From Sphaerimonospora thailandensis (lineage in GTDB: Bacteria; Actinomycetota; Actinomycetes; Streptosporangiales; Streptosporangiaceae), in assembly GCF_016863115.1 (NCBI RefSeq), contig NZ_BOOG01000016.1, positions 83,293 to 147,292 of the forward strand: a stretch of 64,000 nt of DNA, written 5' to 3'. The notes below the pieces were generated by a model, which was not told the origin of the DNA, did not search any database, and saw only the letters and a list, made by a program, of their open reading frames with translations. Shown here one piece after another: positions 20,074-27,805 of this stretch (positions are counted from its first letter, which is position 1; every line of letters starts with the position of its first letter). Made by a program: the position numbers and the translations under genes.

Positions 20074-21147
20074 TCAGGTGCGGCGACCCGTCAGCGAGCG
20101 GTGCTCCAGGGCCGGGAAGACGGTTTTGTCAGCGATGTCCGCGGCGGCTTGATACAGCAGCTTCTGCTCGGCCTTGGTGGGCTTGTGGCCATCCTTGAAC
20201 TGGAACCACAGCAGAACCGCGTAGTGGCCGTACGCCCAGCCGCCGGCGTACGCATCCCCGGCGCCGCCCAGGTGCTTGGTGGCGTCGTCCTTGCCGGGCA
20301 GGGGCTTGAGGTAGTCAGTGCGCTGGGCGCCCCCGCCCGCCGAGGTGACCTTCTTGGCGTGGGCCGAGGTCGTGAGGTTGGCCACGCCCACCGTGCCGAT
20401 GATCGTGCCCTTCGCGTCGGCGAAGCTCGCCCGGATGAGCTGGGTGCACCTGCCCGCCTTGAGCGCTTTCTGGATCTTCGCGCCGGAGACCCCGTCGGTG
20501 CAGGTCTTCTCCTTGCGGCGCACGGTCATGACATACGCCCGTCCGCTCCTGCCGAACTTCTTGTCGCCGAAGACCTCCCCGAGGGTCAGGGGCATCTTGT
20601 CGGTGGCCCGCGAGCCGGCGAAGCCGTACTTGCCCTTGGGCGCCTCCGGCACCTGGAGCGTCGGCGTGGGCAGGGCGCGCGGCGCCGGCGGCTTCTCGCT
20701 GCGCGCCGCGACCCACAGCCCGAGGAAGAGCGCCCCGATCAGGGCCAGCAGGGCGCAGCCGAGCACGACTGGGCGACGCCACAGGGGAGCCGGAGCGTAC
20801 GGATCCCATTCCGGCCCCCCGTACTGGGGTGAGGACGTGCGTTCCGGCAGCGGTCGGTCGGCGGCCGCCGCCTGGTCCGGCTGTTCTCGGCGCCGGCCGG
20901 CGTACGGCGAGCTCTCGCCGGGTTCCTCCTGCCCGGCTTCCGGCGGTCCGCCGTCCCGGCTCTGCCACGGCGTCTCGTAGGGATTGCCATAGGGGTTCTC
21001 CCGAGACGCGCCGTACGGGGAGGCGTTGCCGTACGGGGAGGTGCCCTGTGGACTCGGCGGAGGCGGTGACGATGGTGCAGGCGGTGACGATGGCGCAGGC
21101 GGTGCAGGCGGCTGGCGGGGTGTTAGCGGATCGCCGGGGTAACCCAT
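20074..21147 (-). CDS. Proline-rich single-pass membrane protein, paralogue 2
   Basis: 357 residues. The first 130 are Pro/Ser/Tyr/Gly-rich with repeats such as PYGNASPYGAS and SSPPAPSSPPPP. One membrane segment (VLGCALLALIGALFLGLWVA) precedes a C-terminal domain of about 190 residues. The domain matches paralogue 1 in its order of features: Cys (KTC), Cys (GRCTQLIRASFADAKG), then DAYAGGWAYGHYAVLLWFQF and DGHKPTKAE. No catalytic motif is seen. Separated from paralogue 1 by 120 bases, so it may be co-transcribed with it or have its own promoter. Confidence 0.8.
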   Translation of the reverse strand: MGYPGDPLTPRQPPAPPAPSSPPAPSSPPPPSPQGTSPYGNASPYGASRENPYGNPYETPWQSRDGGPPEAGQEEPGESSPYAGRRREQPDQAAAADRPLPERTSSPQYGGPEWDPYAPAPLWRRPVVLGCALLALIGALFLGLWVAARSEKPPAPRALPTPTLQVPEAPKGKYGFAGSRATDKMPLTLGEVFGDKKFGRSGRAYVMTVRRKEKTCTDGVSGAKIQKALKAGRCTQLIRASFADAKGTIIGTVGVANLTTSAHAKKVTSAGGGAQRTDYLKPLPGKDDATKHLGGAGDAYAGGWAYGHYAVLLWFQFKDGHKPTKAEQKLLYQAAADIADKTVFPALEHRSLTGRRT

Positions 21148-21187
21148 GCCCCGAGATTAGTCGGCTGGCCGGACACGGGAGGAACGG

Positions 21188-21979
21188 TCAGGAATAACCG
21201 AAGTCCTCGGTCCACCAGGGGCCGCCCGGCCCCATGTTCACCCCGACGCCGGTCGCGACCAGGCGGCAGTTGAGGATGGTCGTCCGGTCCTGGCGGTCGG
21301 CCATCCAGCCTCGTACGACTTCCTGGGCGGTCTGGTAGCCACGGGCGATGATCTCCGCGCCGCTGTTGGTGTATCCGGCCGCGGCCATGCGGTCCCAGGG
21401 CGTGGCGCCGTTCGGGGAAGAATGATCGAAATGGTTGGCGGCCGCCATCTCGGCCGAGTGGGCGCGGGCGGACCTGACCAGACGGCGGTCCATCCGCAAC
21501 GGCGCGCAGCCGCGCCTGGCACGCTCGGCATTGACCAGTCGTACGACCTGCCGCTCCAGCGAGGGGAAGACGTCCGAGCCGACGCCGCCGTCGGCCGTCC
21601 CACCGGTGTTCTCCCGGCCGAGCGTGCTCCACAGCGGACTCCCGCCATCCGAGCCGTCGATCATGTTGGAGGGGCGGCGCGGTCGCGAGCGGGGAGTCGG
21701 AGAGGCCTTGGCCGCCTGCCCTGTCCTGGGCGTGTCGGTGCGCATCACGTGGTCGAGCGGCGGGCGGTCCTTTGAGGGAGCGGGCGGGGCGCTCTCCACC
21801 GGGGTGGGGGAGGGAGCCTGGTTGCGCAGATAGACGTCGTCCATGTCCTCTCTGGGCGAGGTCACCCGGCCGATGACTACGCCGATCAGCAGGATCGCCG
21901 TTGAGCACGCGAGCAGACCCAAAAGAGTCCCGCGCCGGGGCGTCCGTTGGGTATGCCGGTTGTGAGGGGGCTGCCACAT
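21188..21979 (-). CDS. CAP/SCP-domain secreted or anchored protein
   Basis: 263 residues. A basic N terminus and membrane segment (LLGLLACSTAILLIGVVIG) anchor or export it; a Pro/Ser-rich linker follows. The last 120 residues are a CAP (SCP/PR1, Pfam CAP) domain: VRLVNAERARRGCAPLRMDR, ARAHSAEMAAANHFDHSSPN, then SGAEIIARGY and GWMADRQDRTTILNC. The conserved His and Glu pair of CAP domains appears in HSAEM and HFDHSS. In bacteria such proteins act at the envelope, but the substrate is unknown. Divergent from rplM, 295 bases away. Confidence 0.88.
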   Translation of the reverse strand: MWQPPHNRHTQRTPRRGTLLGLLACSTAILLIGVVIGRVTSPREDMDDVYLRNQAPSPTPVESAPPAPSKDRPPLDHVMRTDTPRTGQAAKASPTPRSRPRRPSNMIDGSDGGSPLWSTLGRENTGGTADGGVGSDVFPSLERQVVRLVNAERARRGCAPLRMDRRLVRSARAHSAEMAAANHFDHSSPNGATPWDRMAAAGYTNSGAEIIARGYQTAQEVVRGWMADRQDRTTILNCRLVATGVGVNMGPGGPWWTEDFGYS

Positions 21980-22053
21980 ACCGCAGTCAAATATAGGGAT
22001 GTCGGGGAGAGGGAGGTAAGTGTCGGCAGATATGGATTTGATGAACGTTCAAA

Positions 22054-22072
22054 AGCCGTCCTGCCGACGGCT
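22054..22072. promoter_or_regulatory. Hairpin in the CAP-gene/rplM divergent region
   Basis: AGCCGTC-CTGCC-GACGGCT forms a 7-bp stem, and a 10-base palindrome TGAACGTTCA lies just before it at 22042-22051. Both sit between the divergent starts of the CAP gene and rplM, so they are candidate operators. No regulator family was recognised. Confidence 0.35.
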
Positions 22073-22096
22073 GAGCCCGGTGCCCGGGCTGCTGTT

Positions 22097-22125
22097 TTGA
22101 CCGGGGGTCGGGAGGCCGGTAGTCT
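22097..22125 (+). promoter_or_regulatory. Promoter of rplM-rpsI
   Basis: TTGACC and TAGTCT are separated by exactly 17 bases, an excellent match to the housekeeping sigma consensus of actinobacteria (TTGACN, TANNNT). It predicts transcription starting near 22132 and a leader of about 140 bases before rplM. Confidence 0.75.
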
Positions 22126-22274
22126 GCTAGTTCGTTGTGTGTGGATCGGTCTGCTCGATCGCGGACCGGTGCACGGCGCGTCCGGCGTCTTCTCCCGTAC
22201 ATGTGGAGACGGAGGTTGTGTCGTGCCTGCGCAACCTACCGAGTGTTCACATCCCGACAGAAGGCAGCACTGCC

Positions 22275-22718
22275 GTGCGCACGTTCTCACCGAAGCCCAA
22301 CGACGTCGAGCGTCAGTGGTACGTCATCGACGCCACCGACGTCGTGCTCGGCCGGCTGGCCAGTCAGGTAGCGACCCTGCTCCGTGGCAAGCACAAGCCG
22401 ATCTTCGCTCCGCATGTCGACACCGGTGACTTCGTCGTCGTCGTCAACGCCGACAAGGTCGCACTGTCCGGCAACAAGCTTCAGCAGAAGAAGGCCTACC
22501 GCCACTCGGGCTACCCCGGCGGTCTCCGTGCCGTCACCTACGGCGAGCTCATGGAGAAGCGTCCCGACCGGGCCGTGGAGAAGGCGGTCCGCGGCATGCT
22601 GCCCAAGAACTCGCTCGGCCGGAAGATGGCGAAGAAGCTCAAGGTCTACGCCGGCCCCGAGCACCCGCACCAGGCCCAGCAGCCGGTGCCGTACCAGATC
22701 ACCCAGATCGCCCAGTAA
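22275..22718 (+). CDS. rplM: 50S ribosomal protein L13
   Basis: L13 is an early large-subunit assembly protein. 147 residues from the GTG at 22275 ([20 protein letters not shown]). Family segments are [20 protein letters not shown], the [12 protein letters not shown] strand and [20 protein letters not shown]. The upstream leader is long enough for control by a leader structure, but no known L13 motif was worked out. Confidence 0.97.
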   Translation: MRTFSPKPNDVERQWYVIDATDVVLGRLASQVATLLRGKHKPIFAPHVDTGDFVVVVNADKVALSGNKLQQKKAYRHSGYPGGLRAVTYGELMEKRPDRAVEKAVRGMLPKNSLGRKMAKKLKVYAGPEHPHQAQQPVPYQITQIAQ

Positions 22719-22748
22719 TCGCCGAGCCAGGAAAGTTAGAGGAGAGCC

Positions 22749-23270
22749 GTGGCCGAGCCCACCGGTATCGAGACGCTCGTCGAGGGCGAGCCGGAAGAAA
22801 TCTCCTCGGAGGAGTTCCCCTCCGAGTACACCACTGAGTCCGCTCCCGCCGACGACGCCGCCGTTCGCCAGCCCATCACCACCGGCAACTCGTACGGCAC
22901 CGGCCGCCGCAAGCAGGCCATCGCCCGAGTCCGGATCGTGCCGGGCACCGGCAAGTGGACCATCAACGGGCGTTCGCTCGACGCCTACTTCCCGAACAAG
23001 GTCCACCAGCAGATCGTCAACGAGCCGTTCGTCGTGCTCGGCGCCGAGGACGCGTTCGACGTCATCGCGCGCATCGACGGCGGCGGCGTGACCGGCCAGG
23101 CCGGTGCGCTGCGCATGGGGCTGGCCCGCGCGCTCGCCCTGCTGGACGTCGAGGTCAACCGCCCGCCGCTGAAGAAGGCCGGCTTCCTCACCCGTGACGC
23201 CCGCGCCACGGAGCGGAAGAAGTACGGTCTCAAGAAGGCCCGCAAGGCTCCGCAGTACAGCAAGCGCTAG
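22749..23270 (+). CDS. rpsI: 30S ribosomal protein S9
   Basis: S9 reaches the P-site tRNA with its C-terminal tail. 173 residues from a GTG, with AGGAGAG upstream. The first 45 residues are an acidic extension; the core begins at [20 protein letters not shown] and ends in the tail [12 protein letters not shown] with the conserved terminal KR. Pairs with rplM as in most bacteria. Confidence 0.97.
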   Translation: MAEPTGIETLVEGEPEEISSEEFPSEYTTESAPADDAAVRQPITTGNSYGTGRRKQAIARVRIVPGTGKWTINGRSLDAYFPNKVHQQIVNEPFVVLGAEDAFDVIARIDGGGVTGQAGALRMGLARALALLDVEVNRPPLKKAGFLTRDARATERKKYGLKKARKAPQYSKR

Positions 23271-23275
23271 CAGCA

Positions 23276-24661
23276 GTGTCTCTGGAGCCAGCAGGCGCCT
23301 CCTTGAGGGGACGCCTCTTCGGCACCGACGGGGTACGTGGGGTCGCGGGTCGCGACCTCACAGCCGAGCTGGCCATGGATCTGTCCGTGGCCGCGGCGCA
23401 CGTCCTCGGCGATGCCGGGGCTTTCCACGCCAGCGTCGGGCGGCGCGGCCGCCCGATCGCCGTCGTAGGCCGGGACCCGCGAGCCTCGGGGGAGTTCCTC
23501 GAGGCCGCCGTGGTCGCCGGCCTCGCGTCGTCAGGCGTGGACGTGCTCCGGCTCGGCGTGCTGCCCACCCCGGCGGTCGCGTACCTCACCTCAGCGCTGG
23601 GGGCTGACCTCGGGGTCATGCTTTCCGCTTCGCACAACCCCGCGCCCGACAACGGGATCAAGTTCTTCACACGTGGCGGGTACAAGCTGCCCGACGCGGT
23701 TGAGAACGAGATCGAACGTCGGCTCGGGGAGAAATGGGACCGCCCGATCGGTGCGTCCGTCGGCCGTGTCCGGGACGCGTACGGCGAGGCCGACCGATAT
23801 GTCTCGCACCTGCTGACCACGCTGCCGCACCGTCTCGACGGTTTGCGCGTCGTCGTCGACTGCGCGCACGGGGCGGCGCACATGGTCGCCCCGGAGGCGC
23901 TGCTGCGCGCCGGCGCCGAGGTGGAGACCATCGGGGCGGCTCCGGACGGTCTGAACATCAACGACGGGGCGGGCTCCACCCACCTGGACGCCCTGAAGGA
24001 GGTCGTCGTCAAGCGCGGCGCCGACCTCGGGGTCGCCTACGACGGAGACGCGGACCGGTGCCTGGCGGTGACCGGCTCCGGCGAGGAGATCGACGGCGAC
24101 CAGATCATGGCGATCCTGGCCCTGGCCATGCATGCCGACGGCCGCCTGGCCGGCGACACCGTCGTCGCGACCGTGATGTCCAATCTGGGCTTCAAGATCG
24201 CATTGCGGAACGCGGGCCTGACCATGGTGGAGACCGCGGTCGGCGACCGGTACGTCCTGGAGGCCATGCAGGAGGGCGGCTACAACCTGGGCGGTGAGCA
24301 GTCGGGCCATGTGATCATGCGTGATCACGCCACCACCGGTGACGGCCTGCTCACCTCGCTCCAACTGATCGCCGAGGTGGCGAGGTCGGGGCGTTCCCTG
24401 GCCGAACTGGCCACGGTGATGACCAAGATGCCGCAGGTGCTGGTCAACGTCCGTGACGTGACGAAGTCGAAGGCGTCGGCGCCCGAGCTCCGGGCCGCGG
24501 TCGAGAAGGCCGAGGCCGAGCTGGGAGACGCCGGCCGGGTGCTGCTGCGGCCGAGCGGAACCGAGCCCATCATCCGCGTCATGGTCGAGGCCGAGTCGCA
24601 CGACCGGGCCGCCGCCGTGGCGGACCATCTCGCCCAGGTCGTCCGTACGGTCTGCGGCTGA
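23276..24661 (+). CDS. glmM: Phosphoglucosamine mutase
   Basis: Converts glucosamine-6-phosphate to glucosamine-1-phosphate for UDP-GlcNAc and peptidoglycan. 461 residues. The phosphoserine loop is [15 protein letters not shown] (Ser about 119), the metal loop is AYDGDADRC, and the sugar and phosphate loops are GGEQSGHVI and [12 protein letters not shown]. The GTG at 23276 has no clear ribosome site and is five bases from rps[13 protein letters not shown] marks the conserved start. The rplM-rpsI-glmM order is conserved in actinobacteria. Confidence 0.96.
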   Translation: MSLEPAGASLRGRLFGTDGVRGVAGRDLTAELAMDLSVAAAHVLGDAGAFHASVGRRGRPIAVVGRDPRASGEFLEAAVVAGLASSGVDVLRLGVLPTPAVAYLTSALGADLGVMLSASHNPAPDNGIKFFTRGGYKLPDAVENEIERRLGEKWDRPIGASVGRVRDAYGEADRYVSHLLTTLPHRLDGLRVVVDCAHGAAHMVAPEALLRAGAEVETIGAAPDGLNINDGAGSTHLDALKEVVVKRGADLGVAYDGDADRCLAVTGSGEEIDGDQIMAILALAMHADGRLAGDTVVATVMSNLGFKIALRNAGLTMVETAVGDRYVLEAMQEGGYNLGGEQSGHVIMRDHATTGDGLLTSLQLIAEVARSGRSLAELATVMTKMPQVLVNVRDVTKSKASAPELRAAVEKAEAELGDAGRVLLRPSGTEPIIRVMVEAESHDRAAAVADHLAQVVRTVCG

Positions 24662-24686
24662 CCGCTCCCACGCGCTGGAGCGAACC

Positions 24687-24714
24687 AGGGCCGTCCGGAT
24701 CACCGGGCGGCCCT
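24687..24714 (+). terminator. Terminator between glmM and purC
   Basis: A 12-bp stem with one G-U pair (AGGGCCGTCCGG against CCGGGCGGCCCT), loop ATCA, followed by TCGTCTTC. It lies between convergent genes and can end glmM transcription, and possibly purC transcription from the other side. Confidence 0.8.
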
Positions 24715-24734
24715 TCGTCTTCATGCCAGGGCTT

Positions 24735-25565
24735 CTACCAGGATTGTCCGGTGATGCGTTCGTAGGCCTCGATGTAGCGGGCTCGGGTCGCGTCGACGAC
24801 CTCCTGGGGGACCTCCGGAGCCGGAGAGGTCCTGTCCCAACCCGTGCCGGTCGCCCAGTCTCGGACGTACTGTTTGTCGAACGCGAACTGGGGGCCGCCC
24901 GGCTGCCAGTCGTCCAGCGGCCAGAACCGTGAGGAGTCGGGGGTGAGGACCTCGTCTCCGAGCACGAGCCTGCCGTCGGCGTCCCGGCCGAACTCCAGCT
25001 TGGTGTCCGCGATGATGACGCCGCGCCCGCGGGCGATCTCCGCACCGCGCCGGTAGATCTCCATCGTGATCCGGCGGAGCTCCTCGGCGACGTCCGAGCC
25101 CTCCTGCTCCATCACATCGTCGAACGTGATGAACTCGTCATGCGCCCCGAGCTGGGCCTTCGTCGTGGGCGTGAAGATCGGTTCGGGAAGCCGCGATCCC
25201 TCCACGAGCCCGGCCGGCAGCGGCACGCCGGAAACCGAACCGTCGCGTTCGTACTCCTTCAGCCCCAGGCCCGCCAGGTAGCCGCGGGCGATGCACTCGA
25301 CCGGGATCATGTCGAGCCTGCGGCACCGTACGGCACGGCCCGCGAACTCCGCCGGCACGTCCGTCGCGGAGATGAAGTGGTTCGGCACGATGTCCGCGAG
25401 TTGTTCGAACCACCACAGCGAGAGCCGCGTGAGGACCTTGCCCTTGTCCGGGATGGGCGTAGGCAAGATCACGTCATATACGGACACCCGGTCCGACGCG
25501 ACGAGGATGATGTCTCCACGATCCTCGTAAACGTCCCGGACCTTCCCCGAATGGATCAGCTTCAC
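24735..25565 (-). CDS. purC: SAICAR synthetase
   Basis: Phosphoribosylaminoimidazole-succinocarboxamide synthase of purine synthesis, joining aspartate to CAIR with ATP. 276 residues. It starts MKLIHSGKVRDVYEDRGDII, the family's N-terminal ATP-binding loop. Other motifs are IPVECIARGYLAG and IIADTKLEFG, with SRFWPLDDWQPG near the C terminus. It is followed on the minus strand by lysS upstream (21 bases), a likely two-gene unit. No other pur gene is in the window. Confidence 0.96.
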   Translation of the reverse strand: MKLIHSGKVRDVYEDRGDIILVASDRVSVYDVILPTPIPDKGKVLTRLSLWWFEQLADIVPNHFISATDVPAEFAGRAVRCRRLDMIPVECIARGYLAGLGLKEYERDGSVSGVPLPAGLVEGSRLPEPIFTPTTKAQLGAHDEFITFDDVMEQEGSDVAEELRRITMEIYRRGAEIARGRGVIIADTKLEFGRDADGRLVLGDEVLTPDSSRFWPLDDWQPGGPQFAFDKQYVRDWATGTGWDRTSPAPEVPQEVVDATRARYIEAYERITGQSW

Positions 25566-25586
25566 TGTTGTGCTTCCTGTGGATCG

Positions 25587-27284
25587 TCAGATGGTGAGGA
25601 GCTTGTGTACGCGGTCGGCGCCGACGGCGAGCAGCAGGGTCGGCAGCCGGGGGCCGGTGTCGCGGCCTACCAGGAGCTTGTAGAGCAGGGCGAAGAACTC
25701 GCGCTGAGCCGTCTTCAACTCGGGGGTGGGCTTGGCGTCGGGGGTGAGCCCCGCCTGGATCTTCGGCACGCCGTACACGAGCGTGGTCAGGCCGTCGAGC
25801 GACCAGTGCTCGTCGAGACCGTCCAGCAGGATCCGCAGCGACTCGCGTTCGGCCTCGCCGAGCGAGGCGAGCAGGTCGGCGTCGGGGGTCTCGCGAACCT
25901 GGGTGCGCTGCTCGGCCGGAACCTGCGTGGTGATCCACCGCTCGGCGCGGTCGAGCCGGGGTCGGACCTCGTCCAGGGAGGTCACCGGGCTGTCCGGGTC
26001 CAGGTCGCGCAGGATGCGCAGCGTCTGCTCGTCGTGGCCGGTCGTGATGTCCACGATCGAGGCCAGGGTCCGGTACGACAGGGGCCGCGGCGTGGTCGGG
26101 AGGAGGCCGGCGGCGGTGCCGACCGAGCGCTGGTGGGCCGCGAGGTCGGCCGGCTGCGCCGTACCGTCCGTGACCTTCCGGACGAGTGAGTCCCACTCGT
26201 CGTACATCCGCTGGACCTCCTGGTCGAACGCGACCTTGAAGGACTGGTTCGGCCGGCGGCGCGCGTACAGCCAGCGAAGCAGCGGCGGCTCCATGATCTC
26301 CAGGGCGTCCGACGGGGTCGGCACACCGCCCTTGGAGCTGCTCATCTTGGCCATGCCGGAGATGCCGACGAAGGCGTACATCGGCCCGATGGGCTGGTCG
26401 GCCTTGAAGACGTCCCTGACGATCTGCCCGCCGACGACGAAGGACGACCCGGGAGAGGTGTGGTCGACTCCGGAAGGCTCGAAGACGACGCCCTCGTAGG
26501 CCCAGCGCATCGGCCAGTCGACCTTCCACACCAGCTTGCCGTGGTTGTGCTCCGACAGCAGCACGGTCTCGGCGTGCCCGCACGCGCAGGTGTAGGACAG
26601 CGCGGTGGTGTCGTCGTCGTAGGAGGTGACCGTGGTCAGGTCGCGGTCGCAGGCCGAGCAGTACGGCTTGTAGGGGAAGTAGCCGGTCGCCGCCGAGCCG
26701 TCGTCCTCGCCGGCCGCGCCCGACCCCTCCAACGCGGCGGCCTCGTCCGCGTCGGTGATCGGCTTGGCGGCCTTGGGCTTGGTCCGATACTGCGCCAGAA
26801 TCGCATCGATCCTGCCGCGTTCGCGCATCGCGAGGAGGATCTGCTCCCGGTAGGCGCCGGAGGTGTACATCTGGGTCTGGCTGATGCCCCGGAACTCGAC
26901 GCCCAGCTCGGCCAGCGCGGCGGCCATCGCCGCCTTGAAGTGCTCCGCCCAGTTCGGGTACGTGCTCCCGGGCGGAGCCGGCACCGCGGTCAGCGGCTTG
27001 CCGATGTGCTCGTTCCACGCCTCGTCGATCCCGACGGGGACCTTGCGGAAGCGGTCGAAGTCGTCCCAGGAGATGATGTGCACGCAGTCGTGGCCCCGGC
27101 GCCGGATCTCGTCGGCCACCAGGTGCGGGGTCATGACCTCGCGCAGGTTGCCCAGGTGGATCGGCCCGGACGGGCTGAGTCCGGAGGCGCAGACGATTGT
27201 TTTGCCCGGCGCACGCCGCTCCGCTTCGGCGATGACCTCATCCGCGAAACGAGAGACCCAGTCGGCCTCGATGCTACGAGCCAC
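25587..27284 (-). CDS. lysS: Lysyl-tRNA synthetase, class I
   Basis: Charges tRNA-Lys. 565 residues. The class I signatures are clear: SGLSPSGPIHLGNLRE (HIGH-type, HLGN) and SKMSSSKGG (KMSKS-type, near residue 315). This is the archaeal-type enzyme, unrelated in fold to the class II LysRS common in bacteria. A four-cysteine stretch (CSACDR, then CACGH) suggests a zinc site. GTG at 27284 is chosen (VARSIEADWV) with AAGGA ten bases upstream; earlier in-frame codons add a non-conserved N terminus. Confidence 0.94.
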   Translation of the reverse strand: MARSIEADWVSRFADEVIAEAERRAPGKTIVCASGLSPSGPIHLGNLREVMTPHLVADEIRRRGHDCVHIISWDDFDRFRKVPVGIDEAWNEHIGKPLTAVPAPPGSTYPNWAEHFKAAMAAALAELGVEFRGISQTQMYTSGAYREQILLAMRERGRIDAILAQYRTKPKAAKPITDADEAAALEGSGAAGEDDGSAATGYFPYKPYCSACDRDLTTVTSYDDDTTALSYTCACGHAETVLLSEHNHGKLVWKVDWPMRWAYEGVVFEPSGVDHTSPGSSFVVGGQIVRDVFKADQPIGPMYAFVGISGMAKMSSSKGGVPTPSDALEIMEPPLLRWLYARRRPNQSFKVAFDQEVQRMYDEWDSLVRKVTDGTAQPADLAAHQRSVGTAAGLLPTTPRPLSYRTLASIVDITTGHDEQTLRILRDLDPDSPVTSLDEVRPRLDRAERWITTQVPAEQRTQVRETPDADLLASLGEAERESLRILLDGLDEHWSLDGLTTLVYGVPKIQAGLTPDAKPTPELKTAQREFFALLYKLLVGRDTGPRLPTLLLAVGADRVHKLLTI

Positions 27285-27805
27285 TGTCGGCGTGTCCTTC
27301 CTAGAAACCTGGCGTATCCGCTCTGACGCCCCAGAATCAATCCATAGCGTAGTCGCCTTTCCCGCCACGGGTTTCCAGCGATGCCGGTGGGACCCTCGTC
27401 GCGGTCCTCACTCCCCATGCTCCGCCGGCTGGATCCATCCGAAGCGGTGAGCGTGAAGCACGGCGGGGCGTGCATCGGGGCAGGCGGTTTTCAGACCGCT
27501 TGACCATGGGGTGGCAGGCACAGTCACGCTCTCGTAACGAGTCCCGGTTCGAGCCCTCGATTCGTTGATTTATGGCCATATCTGGGTGATGCTGCGCAGC
27601 AATGATCAGGGGACGTACGCACAACGTTGCTTCGCCTGTCATCGGTGTTCACGCGGGCCGAACAGGGACGGCCAGAGCTGATCGAGCGGGAGGACGTCAG
27701 GGCTACTGGTACGCGGGTTTTTCTTAGGTAGGTCTTTCTGGACGGGCGAACCTCGCCCGAGGCGGCCGGATCGCAAGCACGAGGTATGCGAGTCAAGGAG
27801 TTGAC
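27285..27805. other. 521-base intergenic region between lysS and the hexosaminidase gene
   Basis: No gene is supported here. It must hold the promoters of lysS/purC and of the hexosaminidase gene. Around 27483-27500 GCGGT...ACCGC can pair, and GGTTCGA near 27546 resembles a tRNA T-loop, but a complete tRNA cannot be folded. A T-rich patch (GGGTTTTTCTTAGG) lies near 27715-27730. No site matching the GlcNAc repressor (DasR-type) consensus was found by eye. Confidence 0.5.

Noticed and set aside
18139..20832. A very long plus-strand open frame (897 codons) opposite the membrane-protein genes.
   Set aside because: It is a GC-rich shadow of two real minus-strand genes; it is Arg/Gly-rich without any domain and crosses both genes and the gap.
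22126..22274. A ribosomal-protein leader riboswitch-like motif before rplM.
   Set aside because: The leader is long but I could not form a known L13 leader structure by hand; a covariance search would decide.
27459..27575. A possible tRNA gene.
   Set aside because: The anticodon-like stem gives a loop of six or eight bases, the T-stem has mismatches and no acceptor stem closes. Kept only as a low-interest finding.
27640..27805. A DasR-type GlcNAc operator before the hexosaminidase gene.
   Set aside because: No sequence close to TGGTCTAGACCA; the nearest (GGTAGGTCTTTCTGG) matches too poorly.
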